Positions 8,404 through 16,730 of a DNA stretch of 56,332 bases are shown piece after piece. The translations under genes were made by a program, and so were the position numbers. The stretch is taken from contig JAKPNN010000015.1 of assembly GCA_029548365.1 (NCBI GenBank), forward strand, positions 1-56,332, written 5' to 3'. Source of the stretch: Chloroflexota bacterium. Its GTDB lineage: Bacteria > Chloroflexota > Anaerolineae > Anaerolineales > Anaerolineaceae. Below the pieces are notes generated by a model. It searched no databases, was not told the DNA's origin, and worked only from the letters and a program-made list of their open reading frames with translations. The number at the start of each line of letters is the position of its first letter. The first letter of the stretch is position 1.

Positions 8404-9221
8404 AGAGCTTCAACCAGTTCTTGATGGGTCAGCGGGCAGCATGGCAGTGTCACGCCCTCTTTTTGCAGGTCATAATAGGCTCTGATCGGCAGGGGCGGGG
8501 TCAAACCGGCGTTATGCAATAAATCCAGGTTACTGAGGACTTCCCTTGGGCTGCTGACGCCGAGCAGTTTCCCCTGACTGAAAACAGCTACGCGATCCGC
8601 CAGCGTTGCTTCCTCCACAAGGTGAGTGATCATCACGATCGTCTTGCCTTCTTCTGCATGCAGTTTGTGGATGGTGGAGAGAACCTCCTGCCGACCTTCC
8701 GGGTCGAGCATGCTGGTCGCCTCGTCGAACAGGATGATCTGCGGGTCGATGGCCAGAACGCCAGCGATCGCGATGCGCTGTTTCTGACCGCCGGAAAGCA
8801 TGTGCGGGGACTTCTTTTCGAAGCCGTCCATGCCCACAATCGCCAGCGCACGTTCGACCCGCGCGGGGATTTCACCTGCGGGCGTGTCGTAATTTTCCAG
8901 CCCGAAGGCGATATCTTCCTCTATCACGGATGAAACAAACTGGTTGTTGGGATCCTGGAACACCATGCCGCAGTGCCTGCGGATTTCCCAGATGTTGGCT
9001 GGATCGCGCGCATCCAGCCTGGCAACGTTCAGTTCTCCGCCCTGGACGGGCAACAGGGCGTTGATATGCTTGGCGAAGGTGGTTTTGCCGCTCCCGTTTC
9101 TGCCCAGAATAACGAGCCACTCTCCCTGTTCAATATGGAGGGTAACGCCGTCGATGGAGCGATTTTGGCTTCCTTCAAATTCGTATGAGTGCACCAGATC
9201 GGTGGCTTCAATAATAACCAT
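8388..9221 (-). CDS. ecfA1: ECF transporter ATP-binding protein EcfA1
   Basis: 277-residue ABC ATPase with Walker A GRNGSGKTT, Q-loop FQDPNNQFV, signature LSGGQKQR, Walker B IILFDEATS and H-loop ITH. The FQDPNNQ loop is the usual EcfA1 form. It is the first gene of a five-gene operon (ecfA1, ecfA2, ecfT, S component, methyltransferase). The ribosome site is weak. Confidence 0.93.
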   Translation of the reverse strand: MVIIEATDLVHSYEFEGSQNRSIDGVTLHIEQGEWLVILGRNGSGKTTFAKHINALLPVQGGELNVARLDARDPANIWEIRRHCGMVFQDPNNQFVSSVIEEDIAFGLENYDTPAGEIPARVERALAIVGMDGFEKKSPHMLSGGQKQRIAIAGVLAIDPQIILFDEATSMLDPEGRQEVLSTIHKLHAEEGKTIVMITHLVEEATLADRVAVFSQGKLLGVSSPREVLSNLDLLHNAGLTPPLPIRAYYDLQKEGVTLPCCPLTHQELVEALCPSK

Positions 9222-9589
9222 AAGATAAAACCTGGCAGCAGACCGGGTGAAACAGCCTGCATCGGAACCTTGTTGTCAGCCAATATCGAATGAATGAACC
9301 ATCATTATTGATTTGTGGCTTTTTTTACTTGAGTCAGTTTACTGAATGGAGCCTGATTGTGAAAGCCCCCTGGGGGGATAAACGGGTGGATTATGATGCG
9401 CAGTGAATAAAGCATTGTGAATGGTCCCAATCCCAAATTGCTGTAGCTTCGAGAATGGGTTATTCCTTGCTTAATTTGACAAATTCTGTCTAATATACCA
9501 AAATTAAGCTTGAGTAAGAAAGAAAATAAAAGAAAATTTTTGAACGGGATTCATAATCAATTTCGTTCGAAAGGAAATGGTGAAATCAA
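9222..9589. other. Divergent intergenic region, ecf operon / AhpD-like gene
   Basis: 368 bases between two divergently transcribed genes. It should contain both promoters. I see a likely promoter only for the rightward gene. The ecf-side leader is long (no recognisable -10 close to the start) and has no vitamin riboswitch consensus that I can identify (no cobalamin, TPP, FMN or preQ1 core). Confidence 0.5.
9476..9504 (+). promoter_or_regulatory. Candidate sigma-70 promoter of the AhpD-like gene
   Basis: TTGACA at 9476-9481, a 17-base spacer, then CAAAAT at 9499-9504 (4 of 6 consensus). It is followed by a purine-rich ribosome site around 9568-9580 before the ATG at 9590. Confidence 0.5.
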
Positions 9590-10075
9590 ATGAAACCACG
9601 GCTGAGTTATCCCAAAACCTCCCCCGAAGGCGTTGAAATCTTAGGCAAACTGGAAGCTTACATCAAACAGTCCGGACTTGAACCCGAGTTGGTGGAACTG
9701 GTCAAATTGCGAGCATCGCAGATCAATGGCTGCGCCTTCTGTATTGACATGCATACAAAGGACGCCCGCAGCCAGGGCGAAAGCGAGCAACGCTTGTATG
9801 GACTGAGTGCCTGGCGGGAAGCACCGTTTTACACACCGCGGGAACGAGCTGCGCTTGATTGGGCAGAACACGTTACATTAATCAACCAGAATCATGTGCC
9901 CGACGCGGTCTATAACCAGGTCAGGGAGCATTTCTCAGAGAAAGAACTGGTCGATTTAACCTTAGCAGTCATCGCTATCAATTCTTGGAACCGACTGGCG
10001 ATCAGTTTTCACACGCTGGCTGGGTCTTACCAGCCAAACCATCCCGTGGCAAAAAAGAATACCCTGGAAAAATAA
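9590..10075 (+). CDS. Carboxymuconolactone decarboxylase / AhpD-like alkylhydroperoxidase family protein
   Basis: 161-residue all-alpha protein with the AhpD core: LVKLRASQINGCAFCIDMH, in which Cys48 and Cys51 form the redox CxxC and His55 is the proton relay. Family members reduce peroxides or act in thiol relays; true decarboxylases lack the CxxC. Preserved catalytic cysteines favour a peroxidase role, fitting oxidative-stress defence in an anaerobe. The next gene, a DNA repair glycosylase, starts 59 bases later on the same strand. Confidence 0.88.
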   Translation: MKPRLSYPKTSPEGVEILGKLEAYIKQSGLEPELVELVKLRASQINGCAFCIDMHTKDARSQGESEQRLYGLSAWREAPFYTPRERAALDWAEHVTLINQNHVPDAVYNQVREHFSEKELVDLTLAVIAINSWNRLAISFHTLAGSYQPNHPVAKKNTLEK

Positions 10076-10134
10076 AGATGTTGAGGTATGCGCCCGATGA
10101 GCGATGAATTTAAAAGGAGGTTGACCGCTGACTT

Positions 10135-11079
10135 ATGGAAGAACGTCAATTAATTTTAAATCCCGTTCCGCCCTTCAGACTGGATCACACCGTTTGGGCG
10201 CTGCGCCGGCGACCGGATAATATCGTCGACCGCTGGGATGGCGAGACCTACCGGCGTGTGCTGATCGACAATGCAGGAGCGCCGTTTGAAATCGGGGTGA
10301 GGATGTCGGGCGGGGTGGACGCGCCGCAACTCCATGTTTCCATTCACAGCCACAAGGCGAACGGCGAGATAGAACGCCAGATCGCCACAACTGTGGAGCG
10401 GGTGCTGGGGATTAATTTGCACCTGGATGATTTTTACCGCCTGGCTGACCAGGACGATGATTTAAAGCCGCTCGCAGATCGATTTCGAGGTTTTAAGCCG
10501 ACGCGCTACCCAACCTATTTTGAGACTCTGGTCAATGCCATTGCCTGCCAGCAGCTCACGCTGACCATGGGCATTCGTATTTTGAACGAAATGGTAAAAA
10601 CTTATGGGCTTGAATTTCGCACCGAAGAGGGGACCTTCTATGCCTTCCCGCGCCCGCAGGACCTGTCGGACGCCGATATCGAAGATTTGCGCAGGATGAA
10701 GTTCAGCTACCAGAAAGCCCGTTACATCACCGGCATTGCGCAATTGATTGTCAGCGGAGAACTTGACCTGGAAGCAATCAATCTGTTGGATGACCGGAGC
10801 GCCGTGGAGCGTTTATGCGAATTAAAGGGCGTCGGGCGGTGGACAGCGGAGTATTACCTCTTGCGGGGGCTTGGGCGGACGCACATCTTCCCTGGCGATG
10901 ATGTCGGCGGACGCAATCACTTGCAGCGTTGGCTGGGGCTGCCCGAGAAGCTGGATCACGATGGCGTCCATCACGTTTTAGAACCCTGGAGGGGCTACGG
11001 CGGTCTGGTGTACTTCCATCTGCTGATGAAGGGCATTGATGACAAATCCTTACGTGCGATCTTAAAGGAAGAGCGATGA
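10135..11079 (+). CDS. DNA-3-methyladenine glycosylase II-like (AlkA/HhH-GPD family)
   Basis: 314-residue base-excision repair enzyme. An N-terminal TBP-like half (about residues 1-110) is followed by the HhH-GPD fold with helix-hairpin-helix LKGVGRWTA (230-238) and the catalytic aspartate region FPGDDVG (Asp255/Asp256). No iron-sulphur cysteines follow, which excludes the MutY/Nth type. A strong AAAGGAGG site lies at 10113-10120, about 14 bases before the ATG. Its stop overlaps the next start in an ATGA, so it is coupled to the DUF488 gene. It probably removes alkylated purines. Confidence 0.9.
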   Translation: MEERQLILNPVPPFRLDHTVWALRRRPDNIVDRWDGETYRRVLIDNAGAPFEIGVRMSGGVDAPQLHVSIHSHKANGEIERQIATTVERVLGINLHLDDFYRLADQDDDLKPLADRFRGFKPTRYPTYFETLVNAIACQQLTLTMGIRILNEMVKTYGLEFRTEEGTFYAFPRPQDLSDADIEDLRRMKFSYQKARYITGIAQLIVSGELDLEAINLLDDRSAVERLCELKGVGRWTAEYYLLRGLGRTHIFPGDDVGGRNHLQRWLGLPEKLDHDGVHHVLEPWRGYGGLVYFHLLMKGIDDKSLRAILKEER

Positions 11080-11426
11080 TCAAATTAAAACGAGTTTATG
11101 AAAGTGTCGACCCAGGCGATGGCGTGCGCTTCCTGATTGAGCGCTTATGGCCGCGCGGCATGAAGAAAGAAGCTGTGAAGATGGATGCCTGGCTGAAAGA
11201 GGTTGCGCCCAGCAATGAGCTGCGCAAGTGGTTCGGGCACGACCCGGATAAGTGGGAGCAGTTTCAGGAACGCTACCGGGCTGAATTGAAGACCAACCCG
11301 GCAGGGTGGGAGCCGATCTTGCAGGCGGCCAGGCAGGGCGATGTGACTTTGTTGTACAGCACCCATGACCTGGAGCATAATAACGCCGTTGTCTTGAAGC
11401 AGTTTTTGGAGGAACGCCTGGGTTAG
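11076..11426 (+). CDS. DUF488 family protein (YeaO-like)
   Basis: 116-residue protein with the family motifs FLIERLWPRG near residue 20, WFGHDPDKW near 48 and LLYSTHDLEHNNAVVL near 90. The biochemical role of DUF488 is not established. Its start overlaps the stop of the alkyl-base glycosylase by 4 bases, so the pair is one transcriptional unit. Confidence 0.85.
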   Translation: MIKLKRVYESVDPGDGVRFLIERLWPRGMKKEAVKMDAWLKEVAPSNELRKWFGHDPDKWEQFQERYRAELKTNPAGWEPILQAARQGDVTLLYSTHDLEHNNAVVLKQFLEERLG

Positions 11427-11494
11427 CGCTTGAAATCGGGTCAATTTATTGGCGCCGACAAAGGGTGGCGCGAATTGAATAAGGGGCTAACTTT

Positions 11495-11689
11495 TCAGGG
11501 CAGTTGACGGATCAGGATGTAGCCGTTGCTTGATCCCGGCATATTTTTTAGCGAAGGATTGGGCTTCAGGCTGATCACCTGGAAATCCTGATCGCCAATG
11601 GAGAAGATATCACATTCGTGAACGATTAAGATGTCGCTTTCCCCCGTGTCCTCGTTCCAGACGGAGATTCTCGCTCCTCTTCTGCACAT
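11495..11689 (-). CDS. Small hypothetical protein (doubtful)
   Basis: A 64-residue frame from an ATG at 11689, or 75 residues from a TTG at 11722. It reads as plausible protein (mixed hydrophobic/charged, ending GYILIRQLP) but I recognise no family. It starts just inside a large inverted repeat at 11725-11779. It may be the remnant of a longer gene. Confidence 0.3.
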   Translation of the reverse strand: MCRRGARISVWNEDTGESDILIVHECDIFSIGDQDFQVISLKPNPSLKNMPGSSNGYILIRQLP

Positions 11690-11724
11690 TCTCTTGTTCA
11701 ACCCCTGTTGTCTCTCAAACAAAG

Positions 11725-11779
11725 ACCCGCGGGGTTTATGATTAATCTCCGCAGACCATGCGTGAAAACCCCGCGGGTC
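11725..11779. repeat. Long inverted repeat, possible bidirectional terminator
   Basis: Arms GACCCGCGGGGTTT (11725-11738) and AAACCCCGCGGGTC (11766-11779) are perfectly complementary over 14 bases, with a 27-base loop. A loose T-rich stretch (ATTCTTATTTG) follows on the plus strand. It could end rightward transcription from the DUF488 gene. Confidence 0.6.
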
Positions 11780-11832
11780 TATTCTTATTTGTGAGATTGC
11801 TTCTCACTTGCTAGCCCGTGATGAAAAACACA

Positions 11833-11916
11833 CGCGTTGTCATTGTGAACGAAGTGAAGCAATCTCTGGTGGAAACATGCGATCACTCAAAACCCCGAGA
11901 TCGCAAGAACGCATAA
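11833..11916 (-). repeat. Solitary copy of the REP-like repeat, inverted orientation
   Basis: CGCGTTGTCATTGTGAACG through the AATCTCTGGTGGAAACATG stretch is the reverse complement of the CATTGCGA palindrome module near the transposase. The following GAGATCGCAAG matches the reverse of the adjoining GCGAGCTTGCGAAG arm. The GC-rich module is absent. Confidence 0.75.
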
Positions 11917-11947
11917 GAAAACAGAAAATCAGTATGCCGACAACTGC

Positions 11948-12748
11948 TTACCAGCAGGGACCGGAGGATTCCCATTCTCCGGATTTGCTCTTGATCGTAT
12001 CAACCGAATAATAGAAGCCACACGAGTCATAACAGCTCATCCCAACCAGGCAGGAATTGTCTTCGTAGCGGCGGTATTCGATTTCGCAAGTTAAATTAAT
12101 CCCCCTGACGGGGCAGCTGGGGGGATTGTAGCCCCAGGTGATGTCAGCAGGAAAAAAATCTGCTCTTGGCCAGATAAACCCCACGGGGGTTGGTGTGAGT
12201 GGAATAATGTCAAGATCAGTAGTAAAGGACCCCGCGTAAACGCGGTAGGTATGCGCTTCATCTGCGAAAAACTCAAACGCTTTGAGGCTGGTGCCAAATA
12301 AGTTCGCATCTGTGCTGCACACCAGCAGGTTAACCTGGCTGGGATCGGGTTCGCAGGTCAGATCATGACCATCGACGGTTCCAAAATAAGGTGATTTCAC
12401 GCCAGGCGCGATGAAATAAAACAAAGTTCCATCAGAATTTGCATAAGCTTTGTACACCCGTGCATGCTCGAAGCCTGAGTATTTTGTCGGTGTGGCGGTT
12501 GGGGTTGTGGTCGAAGTCGCAGTCGATGACTTTTCAGCGGTGGGTGAGGGTGTGCCTGTCAGGGTTGGTGCTGGTGTTGCTGTTAGCGATGGAGACAGCG
12601 TTGGGCTGGCGGGGTCAGGATAGGGCGAATCGATTGCCGAGGTAGTTTTTGCGATTATTAGATCATCAGGTGCGTTGCAAGCTGAAAGCAAAAACAGGAA
12701 AGTGGTAAGAATAAGACCGGTAATGACGAGGGTTGATTGATTTTTCAT
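11948..12748 (-). CDS. Lipoprotein with Thr/Pro-rich linker and Cys-rich C-terminal domain
   Basis: 266 residues. The signal peptide ends in a lipobox LLSAC (cysteine about residue 24), followed by a 50-60 residue Ser/Thr/Pro linker of the kind common on Chloroflexota surface proteins, then a globular domain of about 175 residues with eight or so cysteines (for example SCPVRGINLTC and SCYDSCGF) that probably form disulphides outside the cell. I do not recognise the domain. It is monocistronic. Confidence 0.75.
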   Translation of the reverse strand: MKNQSTLVITGLILTTFLFLLSACNAPDDLIIAKTTSAIDSPYPDPASPTLSPSLTATPAPTLTGTPSPTAEKSSTATSTTTPTATPTKYSGFEHARVYKAYANSDGTLFYFIAPGVKSPYFGTVDGHDLTCEPDPSQVNLLVCSTDANLFGTSLKAFEFFADEAHTYRVYAGSFTTDLDIIPLTPTPVGFIWPRADFFPADITWGYNPPSCPVRGINLTCEIEYRRYEDNSCLVGMSCYDSCGFYYSVDTIKSKSGEWESSGPCW

Positions 12749-13083
12749 AGCTTGATAGGGCTGCGCCAGTCGTTGATTAAGGGTTATAGTTGATTTAAAA
12801 AGAGAATTCTACTACAAATTTGCCAATGTTGAACGCGGACTCCAGCAGGTCAGAGCTAACCAGCCCGCTTCAGAAAACCAACGGGGCTTTTTTTGGTATA
12901 GGGCTGCTTCTCACTCGCTGTATCTCAACCCCTTTTGCTACACTTCTTTCCACCTCTGCTTCGCTTCGTGGATGAGCTCCAGGGGCTTCGTTGCGATTCG
13001 CTTTTCCTGACCCTAATCCACTGATTGCGAATATCTAATCCCTAATCCCCCTTTTCCCACTCACCAATGACTGAAAGATAAAA
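12749..13083. other. Intergenic region with a possible orphan terminator
   Basis: 335 bases without a supported gene. At 12862-12894 a short AGCCC/GGGCT stem is followed by seven Ts, a weak terminator on the plus strand with no gene ahead of it. Around 13011-13060 runs of CCCTAATCC-like sequence resemble, in reverse, the GATTAGG minisatellites seen elsewhere in the window. Confidence 0.4.
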
Positions 13084-13545
13084 TCAAGGCCAGAGCTTCC
13101 AGAATACCAGGTTGACCAGTATCCCCAGGATCACGCCGCCCAGGGCTTCGGCGGGTGAGTGTCCCAACACTTCGCGCAATTCTTTGAACTCCTCCACCGG
13201 TGCTTTTTCACCACCGAACATTTCTTTAATAATGCGATTGATCTGCTGGGCGTGGAAGCCGGCCTGGCGGCGGATATTGGTGGCATCGTAGATCACCACA
13301 ACGGCGGTGGCAAAAGCCAAGCCAAACAGAGGCGTATTGAAACCGGTATAATAGCCCACACCCGCAGCCGCGGCAGTAACCACGGCAGAGTGCGAGCTGG
13401 GCATTCCGCCGGTGCTGAACAGCAGAGAAAAATTCCATTCCCGGGTTTGCAGGTAGCTGAGAGGCAGTTTGAGAACCTGGGCCACAAATGAAGTTACCAG
13501 TGTGGCGATTAAGACCGGGTTGTGAAGCAGACCGGATAGTGGCAT
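13084..13545 (-). CDS. Divergent PAP2 family (DUF212, YuiD-like) membrane protein
   Basis: 153 residues with three to four membrane segments and the acid phosphatase-like motifs GGMPSSHSA (about residues 46-54) and GHSPAEALGG (about 128-137), which correspond to the phosphatase histidines of the vanadium-haloperoxidase/PAP2 superfamily. Substrate is unknown, perhaps a lipid phosphate. It starts 4 bases after the xseB stop, so it is co-transcribed with exonuclease VII. Confidence 0.85.
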   Translation of the reverse strand: MPLSGLLHNPVLIATLVTSFVAQVLKLPLSYLQTREWNFSLLFSTGGMPSSHSAVVTAAAAGVGYYTGFNTPLFGLAFATAVVVIYDATNIRRQAGFHAQQINRIIKEMFGGEKAPVEEFKELREVLGHSPAEALGGVILGILVNLVFWKLWP

Positions 13546-13549
13546 GGTG

Positions 13550-13780
13550 TTATGCTTCTGTTTCTTCTTCAGAATCCACAGTCAAGGTGCGGACTTTAAG
13601 CTCGGCTTCTTCCAACAAAGCGGCGCAACGTTTGGCCAGCGCCTGGCCGCGCTCAAACAAAGCCAGGGCTTGTTCGAGGGGCAGGTCTTCTCCTTCAAGT
13701 TTGCTCACATTTTCCTGCAGGGCATTAAAGGCGGTTTCAAAATCCATTGCCTGGATATCTTCAGACGGGTTATCGGTCAT
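13550..13780 (-). CDS. xseB: Exodeoxyribonuclease VII small subunit
   Basis: 76 residues from the ATG at 13780, chosen because a GGAG site lies just upstream and homology starts with MDFETAFNALQENVSKLE. The coiled-coil LPLEQALALFERGQAL is the family signature. It overlaps the end of xseA by 11 bases. XseB binds XseA to form the single-strand exonuclease that trims DNA ends. Confidence 0.9.
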   Translation of the reverse strand: MTDNPSEDIQAMDFETAFNALQENVSKLEGEDLPLEQALALFERGQALAKRCAALLEEAELKVRTLTVDSEEETEA

Positions 13781-15014
13781 GTTTATTCTCCTGGTGGGTT
13801 TGTAAAATACGGGCATCCATCGTCCCCTGGCTGACCTGGATGCGGATGTCATCCTGCGGGTTCACATGGTCAAACCGTTTGACCAGGGCGCCGTCGCTGG
13901 ATCGGGTGACGATGGCATAGCCGCGGTTGAGCACCGCGTGGGGGTTCAAGCTGCGCAGAGATTGCTCCAGGTGAGCGAGATGTAAGGTCTTTCTTTCCAG
14001 GTCAACCCGGGCGGCGCGTTCCAGACGCAGGCTGATTTCGTCCAGGCGCTGGCGATAGGTATTGACCGCATAGCTGGGAGAGAGGCGCGCCAGGGTATTG
14101 TGCGCTTGTCCGAGCGACCAGCGCAGGCTGGAAAGGCGTGAATTCAGGTAAGAGGTATGGCGGTTAGCTAGTTCTGTAAGGGCACCCAGCAAATCAACGC
14201 GATCCGGGGTGGCGACTTCGGCCGCGGCGGTGGGTGTGGGAGCGCGCAGGTCTGCGGCGAAATCGGTCAGGGTGAAGTCAGTTTCATGCCCGACGCCTGA
14301 GATGACCGGTGCTTCAGAAGCAGCCACGGCGCGTGCAACAGCCTGATCGTTGAAAGCCCACAGGTCTTCAATCGAACCGCCGCCGCGCCCGACGAGGATT
14401 ACATCCGGTTTGACCTGGCGGTTAAGCAGCTTCAGGGCTGCCACGATCTCACCCGGAGCTGCCACCCCCTGCATCGACGCGGGCGCGATGACCACTTCAA
14501 CGACCGGATACCTGCGGCGCAGCGTGTTGAGCATGTCCTGCAGGGCAGCGCCCGTTAGCGAGGTGACGATGCCAATCACTTTGGGCAGGGTTGGGATGGC
14601 CTGTTTTGTGGACGGGTCAAACAGGCCTTCAGCCTCCAATTTGGCTTTCAGGCGCAGAAACTCCTGGAAGAGCAAACCTTCACCGGCAGGGCGCAAGGTG
14701 TCGACGTAGAGCTGCACCTGACCGGAGGTCTCGTAGACGCCCATTCCACCGTGGGCTTCGACGGCCAGTCCTTCGCGGGGTTCAAAGGTTAAGCGTGCTG
14801 CCGAGTTACGCCACATCACGCAGCGGATGGCGGACTGGCTGTCTTTAAGGGTGAAGTACAGGTGACCTGAAGAGGGCCGGGAAAAATTGGAAATCTCACC
14901 TTCAACCCACAGATCTTGCATCAGGTCATCGCCCTCAATTAACTGGCGCAGGTACCCGGTTAGCTGACTGACGCTGAGGATATTTTGTGGTTGAAAAAGG
15001 CTGTATTGTTCCAT
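13770..15014 (-). CDS. xseA: Exodeoxyribonuclease VII large subunit
   Basis: 414 residues: N-terminal OB fold (about 1-105, with VEGEISNFSRPSSGHLYFTLKD-like sequence), catalytic core with VGRGGGSIEDLWAFN and SGVGHETDFTL, then a C-terminal coiled coil ending in NPHAVLNRGYAIV. Length and all motifs agree with active XseA. It is the first gene of an xseA-xseB-PAP2 unit. No clear Shine-Dalgarno precedes the ATG. Confidence 0.95.
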   Translation of the reverse strand: MEQYSLFQPQNILSVSQLTGYLRQLIEGDDLMQDLWVEGEISNFSRPSSGHLYFTLKDSQSAIRCVMWRNSAARLTFEPREGLAVEAHGGMGVYETSGQVQLYVDTLRPAGEGLLFQEFLRLKAKLEAEGLFDPSTKQAIPTLPKVIGIVTSLTGAALQDMLNTLRRRYPVVEVVIAPASMQGVAAPGEIVAALKLLNRQVKPDVILVGRGGGSIEDLWAFNDQAVARAVAASEAPVISGVGHETDFTLTDFAADLRAPTPTAAAEVATPDRVDLLGALTELANRHTSYLNSRLSSLRWSLGQAHNTLARLSPSYAVNTYRQRLDEISLRLERAARVDLERKTLHLAHLEQSLRSLNPHAVLNRGYAIVTRSSDGALVKRFDHVNPQDDIRIQVSQGTMDARILQTHQENKHDR

Positions 15015-15322
15015 GGTATCAATATCACTTTAAAATTGGGTTAAGTATATCCAATAATCATACCTCTGGCGAGGGGGTTGAGATTAATTCGCAAGCAGAT
15101 CAAGGCGCAAAGAATTAGAAAATGGGAAAATCTTGTTCTGTAAATCCTTGTCAATTCTTGATCTGAGGGGATGAGTTTATCTTTTTTACAACATCTGTCT
15201 ATGATGTTCTCCTTCTTCGCTTGCTAACCCACTTTTTGGCAGGAAAAGACCCCCAGAGCGGAATGATCCTCACCCGGTTTAATTCGGATACAATTATAAG
15301 CGCAGCGAAAGGATGAGACTCA
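15015..15322. other. Divergent intergenic region, xseA / HIT gene
   Basis: 308 bases between divergent genes. The HIT side has a TACAAT (15289-15294) as a possible -10 box without a good -35, and a GAAAGGATG ribosome site. I see no RNA gene or repeat here. Confidence 0.35.
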
Positions 15323-15811
15323 ATGAACCATATCTGGACACCGTGGCGGATGAAATACTTTCAAAAGGACACTGCTGAGCAGGGTTGTGCCTTTTGCCTG
15401 GCAGCTGAAAGAGAGGATGGGCCGGAAAACCTGGTCTTTCATCGAGGTGAAAATCTTTTTATGATTTTGAACCGCTACCCGTATACCAGCGGACATGTGA
15501 TGAGCGTACCTTTTATGCATATTAGCAAATTGGAGGATCTCACCTCAGAGACGCGCTGTGAGCTGATGGAACAGGTCGCAAAAGCGGTGCGGGTGCTGAG
15601 TGACGTGTATAAGCCGGAAGGATTTAATGTGGGGATGAACCTGGGCAGTGCGGCCGGAGCGGGCATCGCAGATCACCTGCATATGCACATCGTCCCGCGC
15701 TGGGGGGGCGACACGAGTTTTATTTCAACCCTGGGTGGGACACGGGTGGTTCCAGAACCCCTGGAAGTTACTTATCAGAAGGTGAAGGAAGCCTGGGAAC
15801 GGGTGGATTAG
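15323..15811 (+). CDS. HIT family nucleotide hydrolase/phosphorylase
   Basis: 162 residues with the histidine triad HLHMH (His118, His120, His122; His120 is the expected nucleophile) followed by IVPRW, and N-terminal IWTPWRM plus a CAFC motif (Cys22, Cys25). This N-terminus resembles the actinobacterial/Chloroflexota Ap4A phosphorylase-like HIT proteins, so the substrate is probably a dinucleoside polyphosphate or AMP conjugate. It is a single gene followed by a hairpin. Confidence 0.9.
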   Translation: MNHIWTPWRMKYFQKDTAEQGCAFCLAAEREDGPENLVFHRGENLFMILNRYPYTSGHVMSVPFMHISKLEDLTSETRCELMEQVAKAVRVLSDVYKPEGFNVGMNLGSAAGAGIADHLHMHIVPRWGGDTSFISTLGGTRVVPEPLEVTYQKVKEAWERVD

Positions 15812-15837
15812 TAAATCTCAATTTTGACTGCATCACA

Positions 15838-15870
15838 ACAGGGCTGGAGGTAATGAACATCCAGCCCTGT
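15838..15870 (+). terminator. Hairpin after the HIT gene
   Basis: Perfect 11-base stem ACAGGGCTGGA / TCCAGCCCTGT with an 11-base loop, 26 bases past the HIT stop. No T-run follows, so it may be a factor-assisted terminator or a transcript-stabilising structure. Confidence 0.5.
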
Positions 15871-15902
15871 GAATGTTGATGTGCACATCATTTTTCGAAA
15901 AT

Positions 15903-15918
15903 TGCCAGTAAGCTGGCA
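15903..15918 (-). terminator. Hairpin after the small membrane-protein gene
   Basis: TGCCAG / CTGGCA stem with a 4-base loop, followed on the minus strand by ATTTTCG, lying 7 bases beyond the stop of the leftward membrane-protein gene. A short intrinsic terminator is plausible. Confidence 0.45.
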
Positions 15919-15924
15919 GTGGGT

Positions 15925-16431
15925 TCAGGCACGCGGTTTCTTTTTGGAGAAGACGGCGCGCACCAGGGCAATCACTCCCAGAAGGACCAACAATACCGGC
16001 CAGTACCGGGTTATCTCAGCGTACAGCCCGAAGAATTCTCCAAATGCAAAAAATAACACACCGCTGATCAACAGCAGGGTGAGTCCTCCGGTAAAGGCCT
16101 CTTTATAATTGCCATCGATGATCCCGCTGAGGATCACCCCGATACCGACAAAGCCCGGGATCAACCCCCAGATATAAGACCAAGAAGCCCAATCATTGGT
16201 CAGGCTCTGGTAGTAAAGGATGCCACCGATGCCTGCCAGGATTGTCCCGGGAACAGCCAGCCCGCCAGTTTTGTTGACAATTGCCCAGAGGATGAAAACA
16301 CCGCCCAGCCCGATGATAAAAAACGGCCAATCCCAGAATTGAAATAATTCCGGCCAGATTTCACGGCTGAGCAGAAAGGCGCCTAATAGGACCAGCAGAA
16401 TGCCGCCAAAGATCATGCTTTTTTGTTTCAT
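15925..16431 (-). CDS. Multi-pass membrane protein of unknown function
   Basis: 168 residues with about five to six membrane helices (starting IFGGILLVLLGAFLLS) and a basic tail FSKKKPRA. The repeated LxxGxxLLS pattern recalls the small LiaF/DUF5668-type membrane proteins, but this is only a resemblance. A strong AAGGAG ribosome site precedes the ATG. It is monocistronic. Confidence 0.7.
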   Translation of the reverse strand: MKQKSMIFGGILLVLLGAFLLSREIWPELFQFWDWPFFIIGLGGVFILWAIVNKTGGLAVPGTILAGIGGILYYQSLTNDWASWSYIWGLIPGFVGIGVILSGIIDGNYKEAFTGGLTLLLISGVLFFAFGEFFGLYAEITRYWPVLLVLLGVIALVRAVFSKKKPRA

Positions 16432-16664
16432 AAAGATCTCCTTACAATGAAACCATTCATTGGAACCCGAGCTGACCCCGGTTTCTGGTTAATTCTATCA
16501 TAAGGACTATCATAAGGACGAATTATTTTCAGCCCAGGACGATTAACTGGTCCATGCACGGATGGTGTGTGAGACATCTGGTGATCCAACGCATTATTCG
16601 TAAAAAAACGCAAAATGACGGTCCGAATCGAGGTATTCATCCATGGTTTCAGCCCGGGTTGCGT

Positions 16665-16694
16665 TTGACGGTTGTATAAGAAAAATGATAAAAT
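16665..16694 (+). promoter_or_regulatory. Sigma-70 promoter of the methyltransferase / ParB-like pair
   Basis: TTGACG (16665-16670), an 18-base spacer and TAAAAT (16689-16694) preceded by TGA, which gives an extended -10. It lies 36 bases ahead of the TTG start codon at 16731. Confidence 0.6.
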
Positions 16695-16730
16695 GACTTA
16701 AAGAACTTACCGATTGCAGAGGTCAATAAA

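Noticed and set aside
9222-9360. Riboswitch before the ecf operon
   Set aside because: The leader is long but no conserved riboswitch core could be matched by eye. A covariance-model search would decide; a hit would identify the ligand.
16428-16640. 70-codon minus-strand frame
   Set aside because: No ribosome site and unstructured composition; it overlaps the leader of the membrane-protein gene.
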